Program-made: the position numbers and the translations under genes
Assembly (NCBI GenBank): GCA_903937385.1
Contig: CAIZZF010000029.1
Coordinates: 1-64,000, forward strand
Source: an uncultured Holophagaceae bacterium
Lineage (GTDB): Bacteria; Acidobacteriota; Holophagae; Holophagales; Holophagaceae
Direction: 5' to 3'
Length of the DNA stretch: 64,000 nt
Notes under the pieces: generated by a model
The model's input: only the letters and a program-made list of their open reading frames with translations
Databases searched by the model: none
What the model was told of the DNA's origin: nothing
Shown: positions 41,460-49,691 of the stretch, piece by piece
Numbering within the stretch: the stretch's first letter is position 1
Layout: every line of letters begins with the position of its first letter

Positions 41460-42068
41460 TCAGTCCTCCTTCTTGCCAGCAGGGGCCGGGGCCGCTGCGG
41501 GCTTCTTGGCAGGTTCTACCGGGGGAGGTTCCGGATTGTAGACGAATGCACTGATGGTGCACTTCACCGTGGCTGGATAGAGCGTGCGGTTGTCGGTCTT
41601 CCGGAGGAACTCGATGTTGGAGACGTTGATGATCTTGTCATAGCCCGAGATCAGAGAGGCAAACTGACCGAACGAGTGATAACCCACCCGGAACTCGAAC
41701 TCCACCGGCTTCTCGGTGTAGTAGGCGTCCTTGCGCTCAGGCTTCAGGGAGAAGGCGACCTGGTCGATACCCGCATCGTCGGCGAGTTTCTTGATGCGGT
41801 AGGGGATCTCGCCGTAGTCCGTGTCGGACGGCATGATCTTGATCAGCTCCTCGATCCGCTTGTCCTGCTTGGCCACCTCTTCCCGCAGCTTTTCATAGCT
41901 CGCCTTCAGGAGCTTGCCCTTGTCCACCTGGGCCTGGAGGCTGCTGTTCTCGGCATGGAGGGCCTCGAGGTCAGTCCGCTTCCCGCCGAGATAGAAATAG
42001 ACCAAGCCGGCCAGAATGATGCCTGCCAGTGCGCCCAGACCAATCTGTTTCTGAAGTTGGGGATTCAT
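41460..42068 (-). CDS. pilO: Type IV pilus inner-membrane protein PilO
   Basis: A 202-residue PilO. One membrane helix (IGLGALAGIILAGLVYFYLG, residues 9-28) is followed by a coiled-coil (LEALHAENSSLQAQVDKGKL, KLREEVAKQDKRIEEL) and a ferredoxin-like periplasmic domain with the conserved PYRIKKLADDAGIDQVAF and YHSFGQFASLISGYDKIINV segments. The tail is Pro/Ala/Lys-rich (PPPVEPAKKPAAAPAPAGKK). It heterodimerises with PilN. pilN ends 8 bases upstream and pilP starts 8 bases downstream. Confidence 0.95.
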   Translation of the reverse strand: MNPQLQKQIGLGALAGIILAGLVYFYLGGKRTDLEALHAENSSLQAQVDKGKLLKASYEKLREEVAKQDKRIEELIKIMPSDTDYGEIPYRIKKLADDAGIDQVAFSLKPERKDAYYTEKPVEFEFRVGYHSFGQFASLISGYDKIINVSNIEFLRKTDNRTLYPATVKCTISAFVYNPEPPPVEPAKKPAAAPAPAGKKED

Positions 42069-42076
42069 GGCCTACC

Positions 42077-42676
42077 TCAGACGGCGTTCTGGAGTTCGAA
42101 GGAGATGGTGAATTCGAAGGCGCCGTTGGCCCCCCGTTTCGCGCCCGGGTAGGCGATCTTCTTGAACCAGCGGGTCCGGGACTGCAGGTTGCCATAGAAG
42201 GCATTGATGGCCTCGAAGTTGCGGCCTTCCCCTTCGATGGTGACGAGCGAACCCTTCTGGGCGACCCGCTTGAACCACACATCATCCGGCAGGCTGTTGG
42301 CCAGCTCCTCAAGGAAGTGCACCGGGAGGTATTGCTGACGCTTCAGGGTGGTCATCACCTCTTCCTTCTTCTGAAGGCCTTCCTTCTTGTCCCTGAACTT
42401 CTTTTCGAGGGCGATATAGGGCTCGTACTGCTTGCGGTCAATTTCCAGCTCGGCCTTCTTCCGCTCCGCCTTGGTGACCTCGTTGTTCAGCCAGAGGAAG
42501 TAGATGCCACCCAGGGCGGTAAAGGCCAGCCCCACCACCACGCCAGCGATGGGCAGGCTGGAGCGGCTGCTGCCTTCACCGGTGTAGATCTGGGCCGGCT
42601 CCGCCGCGCCCTTGTCACTGCCTTTCTTTGCCCCGGACTGGGCCAGCGCGTCACCGAGCAGGTTGATCTTGATCAT
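42077..42676 (-). CDS. pilN: Type IV pilus inner-membrane protein PilN
   Basis: A 199-residue PilN. The cytoplasmic N-terminus MIKINLLGDAL carries the conserved INLL motif that binds PilM. A membrane helix (SLPIAGVVVGLAFTALGGIY, near residue 40-60) is followed by a coiled-coil (EVTKAERKKAELEIDRKQYE) and a periplasmic ferredoxin-like domain with LPDDVWFKRVAQKGSLVTIE and FYGNLQSRTRWFKKIAYPG. Its ATG overlaps the pilM stop (ATGA). The residues between INLL and the membrane helix are longer than usual (AKKGSDKGAAEPAQIYTGEG). Confidence 0.95.
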   Translation of the reverse strand: MIKINLLGDALAQSGAKKGSDKGAAEPAQIYTGEGSSRSSLPIAGVVVGLAFTALGGIYFLWLNNEVTKAERKKAELEIDRKQYEPYIALEKKFRDKKEGLQKKEEVMTTLKRQQYLPVHFLEELANSLPDDVWFKRVAQKGSLVTIEGEGRNFEAINAFYGNLQSRTRWFKKIAYPGAKRGANGAFEFTISFELQNAV

Positions 42677-43755
42677 CGGTCCCCCACTTGGCGCATGGCC
42701 AGCCCGACAACGACCGCCGCCGCGCCGCCGATGTCTCGGACCGTCACGGGATCCTCGGTCCGTCCATCAACCTCGATCAGCGCGAAGGGATTGAACCGTT
42801 CCACCGCCACGCGCAACCGGTCACCGAGGATCTCCAGCAGCCCATAGGACATGGAACCCCCGCCACTGACCATGACCCTGTCCAGGCGGTCCACCTTGAA
42901 GCTGCTCTTGAAGAAGTCGAGGGTCCGGGTCAGTTCGTCCGCAAAGGCATCAGAGACGGCGTTGATGGAAGGATGGACCTCCTCCGGCTCGCGCCCTTCG
43001 GCGGCCTGATTTCGCTTCAGGAGCTCGGCCGCTTCCCGGCTCACCCCCCAGTCCTCCATGAGCTTCTCTGAGTAGCGGCTGCTGCCCCAGGCCATGTCCC
43101 GCCAGAAGACCGACTTCCCACCCACCATCATGGTCAGGTTGGTGAAGGTCGCCCCCATGTTCACCAGGGCCACCACCTCATCCCGGTTCTCACCCGAGTT
43201 GTTGATTTCATAGGAATTCTGAATGGCAAAGACATCGACGTCCACGACCTTGGGCACACAACCGGCCTGGGCCACACAACTGACGTAAGCCTCGAGCTTG
43301 TCCTTCCGGCAGGCCACCAGGACCACATCCATGTTGCCTTCAGCCGCACGCTCCTCGATCAGGTAGTAATCGAGCGCGTAGGAGTCCAGCCCCTGTCCGG
43401 CGGGGAAAAAGCTTTCTGCTTCCCAGCGGACGGACTCGGCCAGCTCAGCCTGGCTCATGAGCGGAAAGGTAACCTTTTTCACCATCACCTGCTGGCCTGA
43501 GACGGAGATGGCGACCTCTTTGGCCTTGATCTTCTGTTCCACAAGCACCTGACGGATAGCCGACGCCACTGCGTTGCTGTCCATGATGTCGCCGTCCACG
43601 ATGGCATCAGGTGGAAGGGGTGCCAGGCCCAATTTCTGAAGCCGGTAGCGGGCATTGGCGCCCTTGCCGACCAGTTGGAGCTCGCAGACCTTGACCGAAC
43701 TTGATCCAATATCCAAGCCGACAAGGCTCTTGGTTTTGCTACCGAAAAGGCCCAC
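42673..43755 (-). CDS. pilM: Type IV pilus assembly ATPase-like protein PilM
   Basis: A 360-residue actin-like cytoplasmic protein that binds the PilN tail and ATP. Family motifs: SLVGLDIGSSSVKVCELQ (phosphate 1), DIMDSNAVASAIRQVL, AISVSGQQVMVKKVTFPLM, RWEAESFFPAGQGLDSYAL, DYYLIEERAAEGNMDVVLVA, ALVNMGATFTNLTMMVGGK and VMVSGGGSMSYGLLEIL. The start is GTG at 43755 (MGLFGSKTKSL) with TGAGG upstream; an in-frame GTG at 43767 adds four residues. First gene of pilMNOPQ. Pilin, PilB and PilT are not in the window. Confidence 0.95.
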   Translation of the reverse strand: MGLFGSKTKSLVGLDIGSSSVKVCELQLVGKGANARYRLQKLGLAPLPPDAIVDGDIMDSNAVASAIRQVLVEQKIKAKEVAISVSGQQVMVKKVTFPLMSQAELAESVRWEAESFFPAGQGLDSYALDYYLIEERAAEGNMDVVLVACRKDKLEAYVSCVAQAGCVPKVVDVDVFAIQNSYEINNSGENRDEVVALVNMGATFTNLTMMVGGKSVFWRDMAWGSSRYSEKLMEDWGVSREAAELLKRNQAAEGREPEEVHPSINAVSDAFADELTRTLDFFKSSFKVDRLDRVMVSGGGSMSYGLLEILGDRLRVAVERFNPFALIEVDGRTEDPVTVRDIGGAAAVVVGLAMRQVGDR

Positions 43756-43838
43756 CGTATGCCTCACTAGGAGAAATAAACTATAAGGGAAGGGTAGCGT
43801 CGGAATGAACTAGGTCAAGGCTAACTGTTGTTAATAGA

Positions 43839-44606
43839 TCACACTTCCTCAGGATCAAGCCCTACAAGAATCACGGTGATATTGTCATCGCCCCCATGCT
43901 CTCTGGCTACCAATATCAATGATTCTACAGCACTTTGAAGGTCCTTCGAGGTCCTGACGATCTCCCAGATCTGCTTATCGGCGATCATTCCCGACAGCCC
44001 GTCCGAGCAAAGCAAGAGTCGCTCCGAACCGGAGAGCTCGAACTCCTGGACCTCCACATCCAGGTCGCCGCCGTTGCCGAGGGCCTGGGTGATGACGTTT
44101 CGGAAAGGGTGGACCCGGGCCTCCGCAGGCGTGAGGATCCCGTTGGCCACCTGCTCCGCGACCCAGCTGTGATCCCGGGTCACCTGCCGGATGCCCTCGG
44201 GCCCGAGGATGTAGGCACGGCTGTCCCCCACATGGGCGAGAGTCACCCGGGCGCCGTGAAGAAGACCCGCAACGACCGTTGATCCCATGGTCTCCCGCTC
44301 GGGGTTGCGCCGGATGTCCTCGGCGATGGCCTGATCGGAGAGCAGGAAAGAGACCTTGAGCCGGTTCCCATCGTAGGTCAGGGAGGGATCGTATTCCACG
44401 GGCCAGGTCCGGTCCTTCTCGAGCGTCTCGCCCACAAACCGCCCGACGGTCTCCACGACGATCTGGCTTGCCACCTCTCCCGCGGCATGGCCACCGAGTC
44501 CATCGGCCACCACGAAGAGCCCCAGGGCGGGGTCAGACAGCAGGCTGTCCTCGTTGTGTTTGCGGACACAACCGACATCAGTGACACCTGCAGCGATAAT
44601 TCCCAT
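43839..44606 (-). CDS. PP2C-type serine/threonine protein phosphatase
   Basis: A 255-residue PP2C/Stp phosphatase. Motifs: TDVGCVRKHNEDSLLSDP, LFVVADGLGGHAAGEVAS, MGSTVVAGLLHG, AHVGDSRAYILGPEG, LLLCSDGLSGMI and GGDDNITVILVGLDPEE. It is compact, lacking the extensions of the phosphatase at 36550, and these two share only the general family pattern. The ATG at 44606 (MGIIAAGVTDVG) has AAGGG upstream. It starts 2 bases after the J-domain gene stop, so the two form a unit. pilM begins 84 bases downstream; a link to pilus control is possible only by proximity. Confidence 0.94.
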   Translation of the reverse strand: MGIIAAGVTDVGCVRKHNEDSLLSDPALGLFVVADGLGGHAAGEVASQIVVETVGRFVGETLEKDRTWPVEYDPSLTYDGNRLKVSFLLSDQAIAEDIRRNPERETMGSTVVAGLLHGARVTLAHVGDSRAYILGPEGIRQVTRDHSWVAEQVANGILTPAEARVHPFRNVITQALGNGGDLDVEVQEFELSGSERLLLCSDGLSGMIADKQIWEIVRTSKDLQSAVESLILVAREHGGDDNITVILVGLDPEEV

Positions 44607-44608
44607 GA

Positions 44609-45319
44609 TCAACCCTTCCCCGTCAATCGGCCCCAAAGGCTCTTGAGTTGATCAACGGCACTCAGGGGGCCCTCGGGAGCCCCCCCCTTCTGCTTGGAGC
44701 CAGGGGCAGCCGCCCCCCCTTTGGCACGCCGATCAAGGGCGCGGAGCTTCGCATGGTTGGGAGCGATCTCCCGGGCCAGCTGGAGGTGGCCCTGGGCCCT
44801 GGCGGCAAGTCCAAGGGTCTGGAAGTGCTGAGCCAGACGGATGTGGCAGTCGACATCCCGGGGGGCCAGCCGGACGGCTGTCTCCAGGGCTTTCACGACG
44901 GCGCGGAGGTCCCCGCCCTCCTGCTCCAGGATGGAGGCCAGCAGGGCGTGATACTGAGGCTTGGTGCCATCGAGCCGGATCGCATAGTGGATGAGGGCAC
45001 GGGCCTGATCCACCTTGCCCTCGTCGAAGGCCGTCTTGGCCATGGCGGCCCAGTCCTCTGGCGTCCGCTCCTGCGCCAGCTCCGCCTCCGGGGCGGCGGT
45101 TTGCCCCTTGGGCAGCTGCTGCTGGAGCAAAAGCCGCCGGGCCGGATCTTTCAGCGTGCTGAAGGCTTCCGCCAGTTCCCGGAACCGCACCTCCGCCTCG
45201 GCCTTCTCTGCTCCCGTGAACCGGTCTGGATGCCAGCGCTTGGCCAGCCGGTGGTAGGCGGCTTTGATGTCCTCGGCCGAAGCATCAGGGGGGACTTCCA
45301 GGACGTTGAAAGGATTCAT
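44609..45319 (-). CDS. J-domain protein with TPR repeats
   Basis: A 236-residue protein with an N-terminal DnaJ domain (residues 1-65; helix II YHRLAKRWHPDRF with His30-Pro31-Asp32 needed to stimulate DnaK). The remainder has TPR-like helices: PEDWAAMAKTAFDEGKVDQA, RALIHYAIRLDGTKPQYHAL, VVKALETAVRLAPRDVDCHI and RAQGHLQLAREIAPNHAKLR. The tail is basic and Gly/Lys-rich. It probably targets DnaK to a specific client through the TPRs. Coupled to the PP2C gene. The ATG at 45319 is canonical. Confidence 0.9.
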   Translation of the reverse strand: MNPFNVLEVPPDASAEDIKAAYHRLAKRWHPDRFTGAEKAEAEVRFRELAEAFSTLKDPARRLLLQQQLPKGQTAAPEAELAQERTPEDWAAMAKTAFDEGKVDQARALIHYAIRLDGTKPQYHALLASILEQEGGDLRAVVKALETAVRLAPRDVDCHIRLAQHFQTLGLAARAQGHLQLAREIAPNHAKLRALDRRAKGGAAAPGSKQKGGAPEGPLSAVDQLKSLWGRLTGKG

Positions 45320-45508
45320 CGGATTCCAGAATGTACCAAAAAACCGGCACCGGGGAGGGGGCGGAGACCAGGGGGCTTGAGCAGAGGATCTTAACTCAAT
45401 TTCAGTCTCTAGGTGGACCTACATGCTTCGGCCGGTGGAAAACCGGTGCCCCCGGACTGGAAGGGATAGCGTCGAAGTGGCACAGTAGAAGGCTCTGGAG
45501 GAGTGCGC

Positions 45509-46963
45509 ATGGGGTTGGGCATGGCGGTGGACTGGCGCGAAGGCCTGGATGCCGGCGACCTCTCCTCCGAAGCCCTGGTCCGGGCCTCCTTTGAGCGCAT
45601 GGCCCGCCTGGATGGCCAGCTGAATGCGGTCCTTTCGACCGAGGAAGGCCTGAGTCTCAGCCTCGCGCGCCAGGCGGATCGCCGGCTGCGGGCCGGAGAG
45701 CGCTCCTCGGTCCTCGGCCTGCCGGTGGTCCTCAAGGACAACCTGAACTGGACCGGGCTGCCCATGTCCTGCGGTTCCCGGGTGCTCGGGGGCTACCGGG
45801 CTCCCTATGACGCCACGGTGGTGCGTCGCCTGCTGGAAGCGGGGGCGGTGCCCGTGGCCAAGGCCAACATGGACGAGTTCGCCATGGGTTCCAGCGGCGA
45901 ATACAGCGCCTTCGGGCCGACGCGCAACCCCTGGGACACCAGCCGGGTGCCCGGCGGCAGCAGCAGCGGCTCCATCGTGGCCGTCTCGGCTGGCTACGCG
46001 CCCCTGGCCCTGGGCAGCGACACCGGCGGCTCGGTCCGGCTGCCCGCCTCCTTCTGCAACGTGACTGCGCTCAAGCCCACCTACGGTGTCCTCAGCCGCT
46101 ACGGACTCACCGCCATGGCCTCCAGCCTGGATCAGGTGGGCCCGGTGGCTGCCAGCGCCGCGGACATCGCCCTGGCCCTCCAGCCCATGGCGGGCCGGGA
46201 CCCCCTCGACAGCACCTCCATGGACCTCCCCGGCCGGGAGCGCCTCTTTCCGCTCGGCCCGGCCCAGCTCAAGGGTCTCCGCATCGGCGTGCCCGTGGAC
46301 TACTTCGGCGAGGGCCTGGAGGCCGGCTCCCGCCAGCTCCTGGAGGCCGCCCTTCAGGTCTTCGCCGATCAGGGCGCCGAGCTCCGCGAGGTCCGACTGC
46401 CCCACACCCGCTTCGCCATCGACACCTACTACCTGCTCTGCACCAGCGAGGTCTCCAGCAACCTGAGCCGCTTCGACGGGGTCCGTTTCGGGCACCGGGT
46501 TGAGGCCGGAACGCTGCCCGGCATGATCTCCGAATCCCGGGACGCCGGACTCGGTGACGAGGTGAAGCGCCGGATCCTGCTTGGTACCTTCTGCCTTTCC
46601 AAGGGCTACTACGACGCCTTCTACCTGAAGGCCCTCAAGGCCCGCACCCTCATCACCCGGGACTTTGATGAGGCCTTCGCCTCCGTGGACCTGCTCGCGA
46701 CCCCTGTCAGCCCTGGGGTGGCCTTCCCCTTCGGCGCCCGCACCACGGATCCCTTGGCCATGTATCTGGCCGACGCCTACACCGTGCCCGCCTCCCTGGC
46801 CGGCCTGCCCTGTCTTTCCATGCCCGCGGGACTCACCGCGGGTCTGCCCGTCGGCATCCAACTCATTGGGCCAGCCCTTTCGGATGTCAAGCTGCTGGAG
46901 GCGGCCCATGCCTTCCAGTCCCTCACCCGCCACCACCTCCAGACCCCTCCCCTGCCTGCCTAG
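45509..46963 (+). CDS. gatA: Glutamyl-tRNA(Gln) amidotransferase subunit A-type amidase
   Basis: A 484-residue amidase-signature enzyme close to GatA, which releases ammonia from glutamine for Glu-tRNA(Gln) amidation. The Ser-Ser-Lys triad is seen in LPVVLKDNLNWTG (Lys), RVPGGSSSGSIVAVSAG and LGSDTGGSVRLPASFC. GatA-type context includes YDATVVRRLLEAGAVPVAKA, NMDEFAMGSSGEYSAFG and KPTYGVLSRYGLTAMASSLD. The C-terminal SMPAGLTAGLPVGIQLIGPA is also typical. I take ATG 45509, downstream of GGAGGAG; nearby GTG 45503 and ATG 45521 are alternatives. gatB and gatC are not in the window. Confidence 0.92.
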   Translation: MGLGMAVDWREGLDAGDLSSEALVRASFERMARLDGQLNAVLSTEEGLSLSLARQADRRLRAGERSSVLGLPVVLKDNLNWTGLPMSCGSRVLGGYRAPYDATVVRRLLEAGAVPVAKANMDEFAMGSSGEYSAFGPTRNPWDTSRVPGGSSSGSIVAVSAGYAPLALGSDTGGSVRLPASFCNVTALKPTYGVLSRYGLTAMASSLDQVGPVAASAADIALALQPMAGRDPLDSTSMDLPGRERLFPLGPAQLKGLRIGVPVDYFGEGLEAGSRQLLEAALQVFADQGAELREVRLPHTRFAIDTYYLLCTSEVSSNLSRFDGVRFGHRVEAGTLPGMISESRDAGLGDEVKRRILLGTFCLSKGYYDAFYLKALKARTLITRDFDEAFASVDLLATPVSPGVAFPFGARTTDPLAMYLADAYTVPASLAGLPCLSMPAGLTAGLPVGIQLIGPALSDVKLLEAAHAFQSLTRHHLQTPPLPA

Positions 46964-46972
46964 GAGCACCCC

Positions 46973-48301
46973 ATGGCCTTCGACGTTGTCATGCCCCAGA
47001 TGGGCGAGAGCATTGCTGAAGCCACGGTGCTCAAGTGGCACAAGCAGGCGGGCGACGCCATCGTGAAGGACGAGACCCTCTACGAGATCAGCACGGACAA
47101 GGTCGATGCCGAGATCCCCGCCCCGGCCACGGGGACGCTCCTGGAGATCCTGGTGGACGTGAACATCACGGTGCCCGTGGGCACGGTGGTGGCCCGCATC
47201 GGGGACGCCTCCGAGAAACCCTCTGGCGCAGGGGCGCCCACCCTCGCACCAGCGGTAGCACCCACCGCCGCCGCTGCTCCGGTCCAGCAGGGAGGTATCG
47301 AGGACGCCAACAGCCTGGAGGACCGCCTCCGCACCAAGAGCAGCCCGCTGGTGCGGGAGATGGCACGCCAGCATGGACTGGATCTCAGCCGAATCCAGGG
47401 GACCGGGCAGGCCGGTCGGGTCACGCGGGAAGACCTGGAGGCCCACCTGGCCGGCCAGACCGCTGCGGCAACAGCCCCCACCGGCATCGCGCCCATCCTG
47501 CCCGCGGTGCATGATCCCTCCGCACCGACCATGGGGCTTCTTCCCGCCCTGGCCGTGCCACCGGCCCCTGCCCTGCCCGCCTTCGCCCCGGGTGAGCGGG
47601 TGAAGGTGGAGCCCATGAGCCGCATGCGGAAGGTCATCGCCGACGGGATGCTCGCCAGCCGCCGGACCTCGGCCCACGTCTACACGGTCTTCGAGATCGA
47701 CATGACCCGGGTCGCGCAGCTGCGCAACAAGCACAAGCAGGCCTTCGAGGCCCAGTTCGGCACCAAGCTCAGCTTCCTGCCCTTCGTGATGATGGCGGCC
47801 TGCAAGGCGCTGCGGGCCTATCCCGTCGTCAACGCCTCCGTGGACGGCGACAACATCGTCTACAAGCAGGACATCAACCTCGGCATCGCCGTGAGCCTGG
47901 ACTGGGGCCTCATCGTGCCCGTGGTGCGCAACGCTGACATGATGAACCTGGGCGGACTGGCCCGCAGCCTCAATGACCTGGCCGAGCGCGCCCGCACCAA
48001 GCAGCTCAAGCCCGACGAGATCAGCGGCGGCACCTTCACCATCACCAATCCCGGTGTCTACGGGGACACCTTCGGCCTGCCCATCATCAACCAGCCCCAG
48101 GTGGCCATCCAGGGCGTGGGCGCCATCGTAAAGCGGCCGGTGGTGGTCACCGGCCCCGACGGCACGGACTTCATCGCCATCCGGCAGATGATGTTCAGCA
48201 GCCTGGGCTTCGACCACCGCATCATCGACGGCGCCACCGGCGACCTGTTCATGGCCTTTGTTAAAAAGGAACTGGAGAACTCCACCTTCGGGCTGGAGTA
48301 G
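46973..48301 (+). CDS. Dihydrolipoamide acyltransferase (E2 of 2-oxoacid dehydrogenase)
   Basis: A 442-residue E2 core enzyme transferring acyl groups from lipoate to CoA. Domains: lipoyl domain (residues 1-76) with the lipoylated Lys in EISTDKVDAEIPAPATG; Ala/Pro-rich linker; peripheral subunit-binding domain at about 125-165 (SSPLVREMARQHGLDLSRIQ, GTGQAGRVTREDLEAHL); second linker; catalytic domain from residue 210 with RMRKVIADGMLASRRTSAHV and the active-site LGFDHRIIDGATGD. It could belong to pyruvate, branched-chain or 2-oxoglutarate dehydrogenase; E1 and E3 are not adjacent. It starts 9 bases after gatA. Confidence 0.93.
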   Translation: MAFDVVMPQMGESIAEATVLKWHKQAGDAIVKDETLYEISTDKVDAEIPAPATGTLLEILVDVNITVPVGTVVARIGDASEKPSGAGAPTLAPAVAPTAAAAPVQQGGIEDANSLEDRLRTKSSPLVREMARQHGLDLSRIQGTGQAGRVTREDLEAHLAGQTAAATAPTGIAPILPAVHDPSAPTMGLLPALAVPPAPALPAFAPGERVKVEPMSRMRKVIADGMLASRRTSAHVYTVFEIDMTRVAQLRNKHKQAFEAQFGTKLSFLPFVMMAACKALRAYPVVNASVDGDNIVYKQDINLGIAVSLDWGLIVPVVRNADMMNLGGLARSLNDLAERARTKQLKPDEISGGTFTITNPGVYGDTFGLPIINQPQVAIQGVGAIVKRPVVVTGPDGTDFIAIRQMMFSSLGFDHRIIDGATGDLFMAFVKKELENSTFGLE

Positions 48302-48313
48302 GCGCCAGCGTGC

Positions 48314-49675
48314 TCACCCGAAGCTGCTGGTCTCCCGGATCAGCTCGCGATACAGCGCATGCTCCCCCGTGAAGTGCAGCTGGATGAGGCCCGTGGGGCC
48401 GTTGCGGTGCTTGGCCACGATCAGCTCAGCCGTGTTGTCCGGCTCTTCGTTGGCGGACGGCATCATCTTCCGGTGGATGAAGGCCACCATGTCCGCGTCC
48501 TGCTCGATGGCGCCCGAGTCCCGCAGGTCGCTCAGCTGGGGCCGGCCGCCGGTGCGGTGCTCCACCTCGCGGTTGAGCTGGGAGAGCACGACCACGGGGA
48601 TGCCGAAGTCCTTGGCCATGATCTTCAGGCCGCGGCTGATCTCGCCGATGCGGACGGCCTCGTTCTGCTTGGCCCCGCGGCTGCCCTCGGGACTGCTGAT
48701 GAGCTGCAGGTAGTCCACGATCACGAACTCAACGCGGCGGTTGTTCTGGCTGCCCTGCTTCACGATCATGTTCTGGATGAGCGGCACGGTGATGGAGGCC
48801 TGATCGCAGATGTAGAGCGGCATCTGGACCAGCGCGTCGCGGCTCTCTAGTACTTTTTCCATCTGGCCCGAGGCCCGGCCGGACTGGAGGTCCTTCATGT
48901 TGGTCTGGCTCTGCGCCGCGAGTAGGCGCATGAAGACCTCCTCGTGGCTCATCTCGAGGCTGAAGAAGGCCCCGCAGTGGCCGCCCACCCGGGCCGCGTT
49001 GAGGACCCAGTTCAGGGCCAGGGCCGTCTTGCCGATGCCGGGCCGCGCCGCGAGGACGATGAGGTTGCCCGGCTGGAAGCCCTGAGTCAGGTCGTCGAAG
49101 CGGCTGAAGCCCACCCGGATGCCCGTGGAGAGGCGGCCTTCCATGCGGTCGGCCAGGCGCACCATGGCATCGTCGGCCACGGACTGGATGGACAGCAGGC
49201 CCTTGGTCTTGGCATCGCCCTGCGCAAGCTGGAACAGGCTCTGGGCCGTGAGGTCCACGAGCACTTCCGGTGCCTCGTCCTCCTCGGCCGCCTGGCGCAC
49301 CAGCTGGGCGCCAAGGTGGACCAGGCGGCGCAGCTTGGCCTTGCGGCGGATCACATCGGCCAGCACCTGGGGCCGCTCCACGTCCTCAGCCATGAGGATG
49401 TCGGTGAGACCCGTGAAGCCGCCCACCTTGTTCAGGCTGTCGTCCTGGTCGAGGGCATCCTTCAGGGTGAGGGAGTTCACCTCGACCTGGGCCTCGATCA
49501 GGGTCTTCAGCGCCCGGAAAACGGCCCGATGGGCGGGATGGACGAAGTCCTCTTCCGTGAGGGTGAACACGGCCTCACTGGCGATGAAGCCTGCGCCGGG
49601 GGCGCAGCAGGTCGCCAGGAACGACCGCTCAGCATCGATATCTTCCGGGAGTCGTTCCGGAAGCCAGTCCGCCAT
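48314..49675 (-). CDS. dnaB: Replicative DNA helicase
   Basis: A 453-residue DnaB hexameric helicase. The N-terminal helical domain (ERLPEDIDAERSFLATC; NSLTLKDALDQDDSLNKVGG) precedes the RecA-like domain with Walker A AARPGIGKTALALNWV, CGAFFSLEMSHEEVFMRLLA, Walker B VEFVIVDYLQLISSPEG, SRGLKIMAKDFGIPVVVLSQ-type motif H3, QLSDLRDSGAIEQDADMVAF and the arginine finger region LIVAKHRNGPTGLIQLHFTG. The ATG at 49675 is chosen for the GGAG upstream and the family N-terminus. It converges on the E2 gene and follows the large lipoprotein gene by 16 bases. Confidence 0.96.
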   Translation of the reverse strand: MADWLPERLPEDIDAERSFLATCCAPGAGFIASEAVFTLTEEDFVHPAHRAVFRALKTLIEAQVEVNSLTLKDALDQDDSLNKVGGFTGLTDILMAEDVERPQVLADVIRRKAKLRRLVHLGAQLVRQAAEEDEAPEVLVDLTAQSLFQLAQGDAKTKGLLSIQSVADDAMVRLADRMEGRLSTGIRVGFSRFDDLTQGFQPGNLIVLAARPGIGKTALALNWVLNAARVGGHCGAFFSLEMSHEEVFMRLLAAQSQTNMKDLQSGRASGQMEKVLESRDALVQMPLYICDQASITVPLIQNMIVKQGSQNNRRVEFVIVDYLQLISSPEGSRGAKQNEAVRIGEISRGLKIMAKDFGIPVVVLSQLNREVEHRTGGRPQLSDLRDSGAIEQDADMVAFIHRKMMPSANEEPDNTAELIVAKHRNGPTGLIQLHFTGEHALYRELIRETSSFG

Positions 49676-49691
49676 GTTCCACTCCTGCCGG

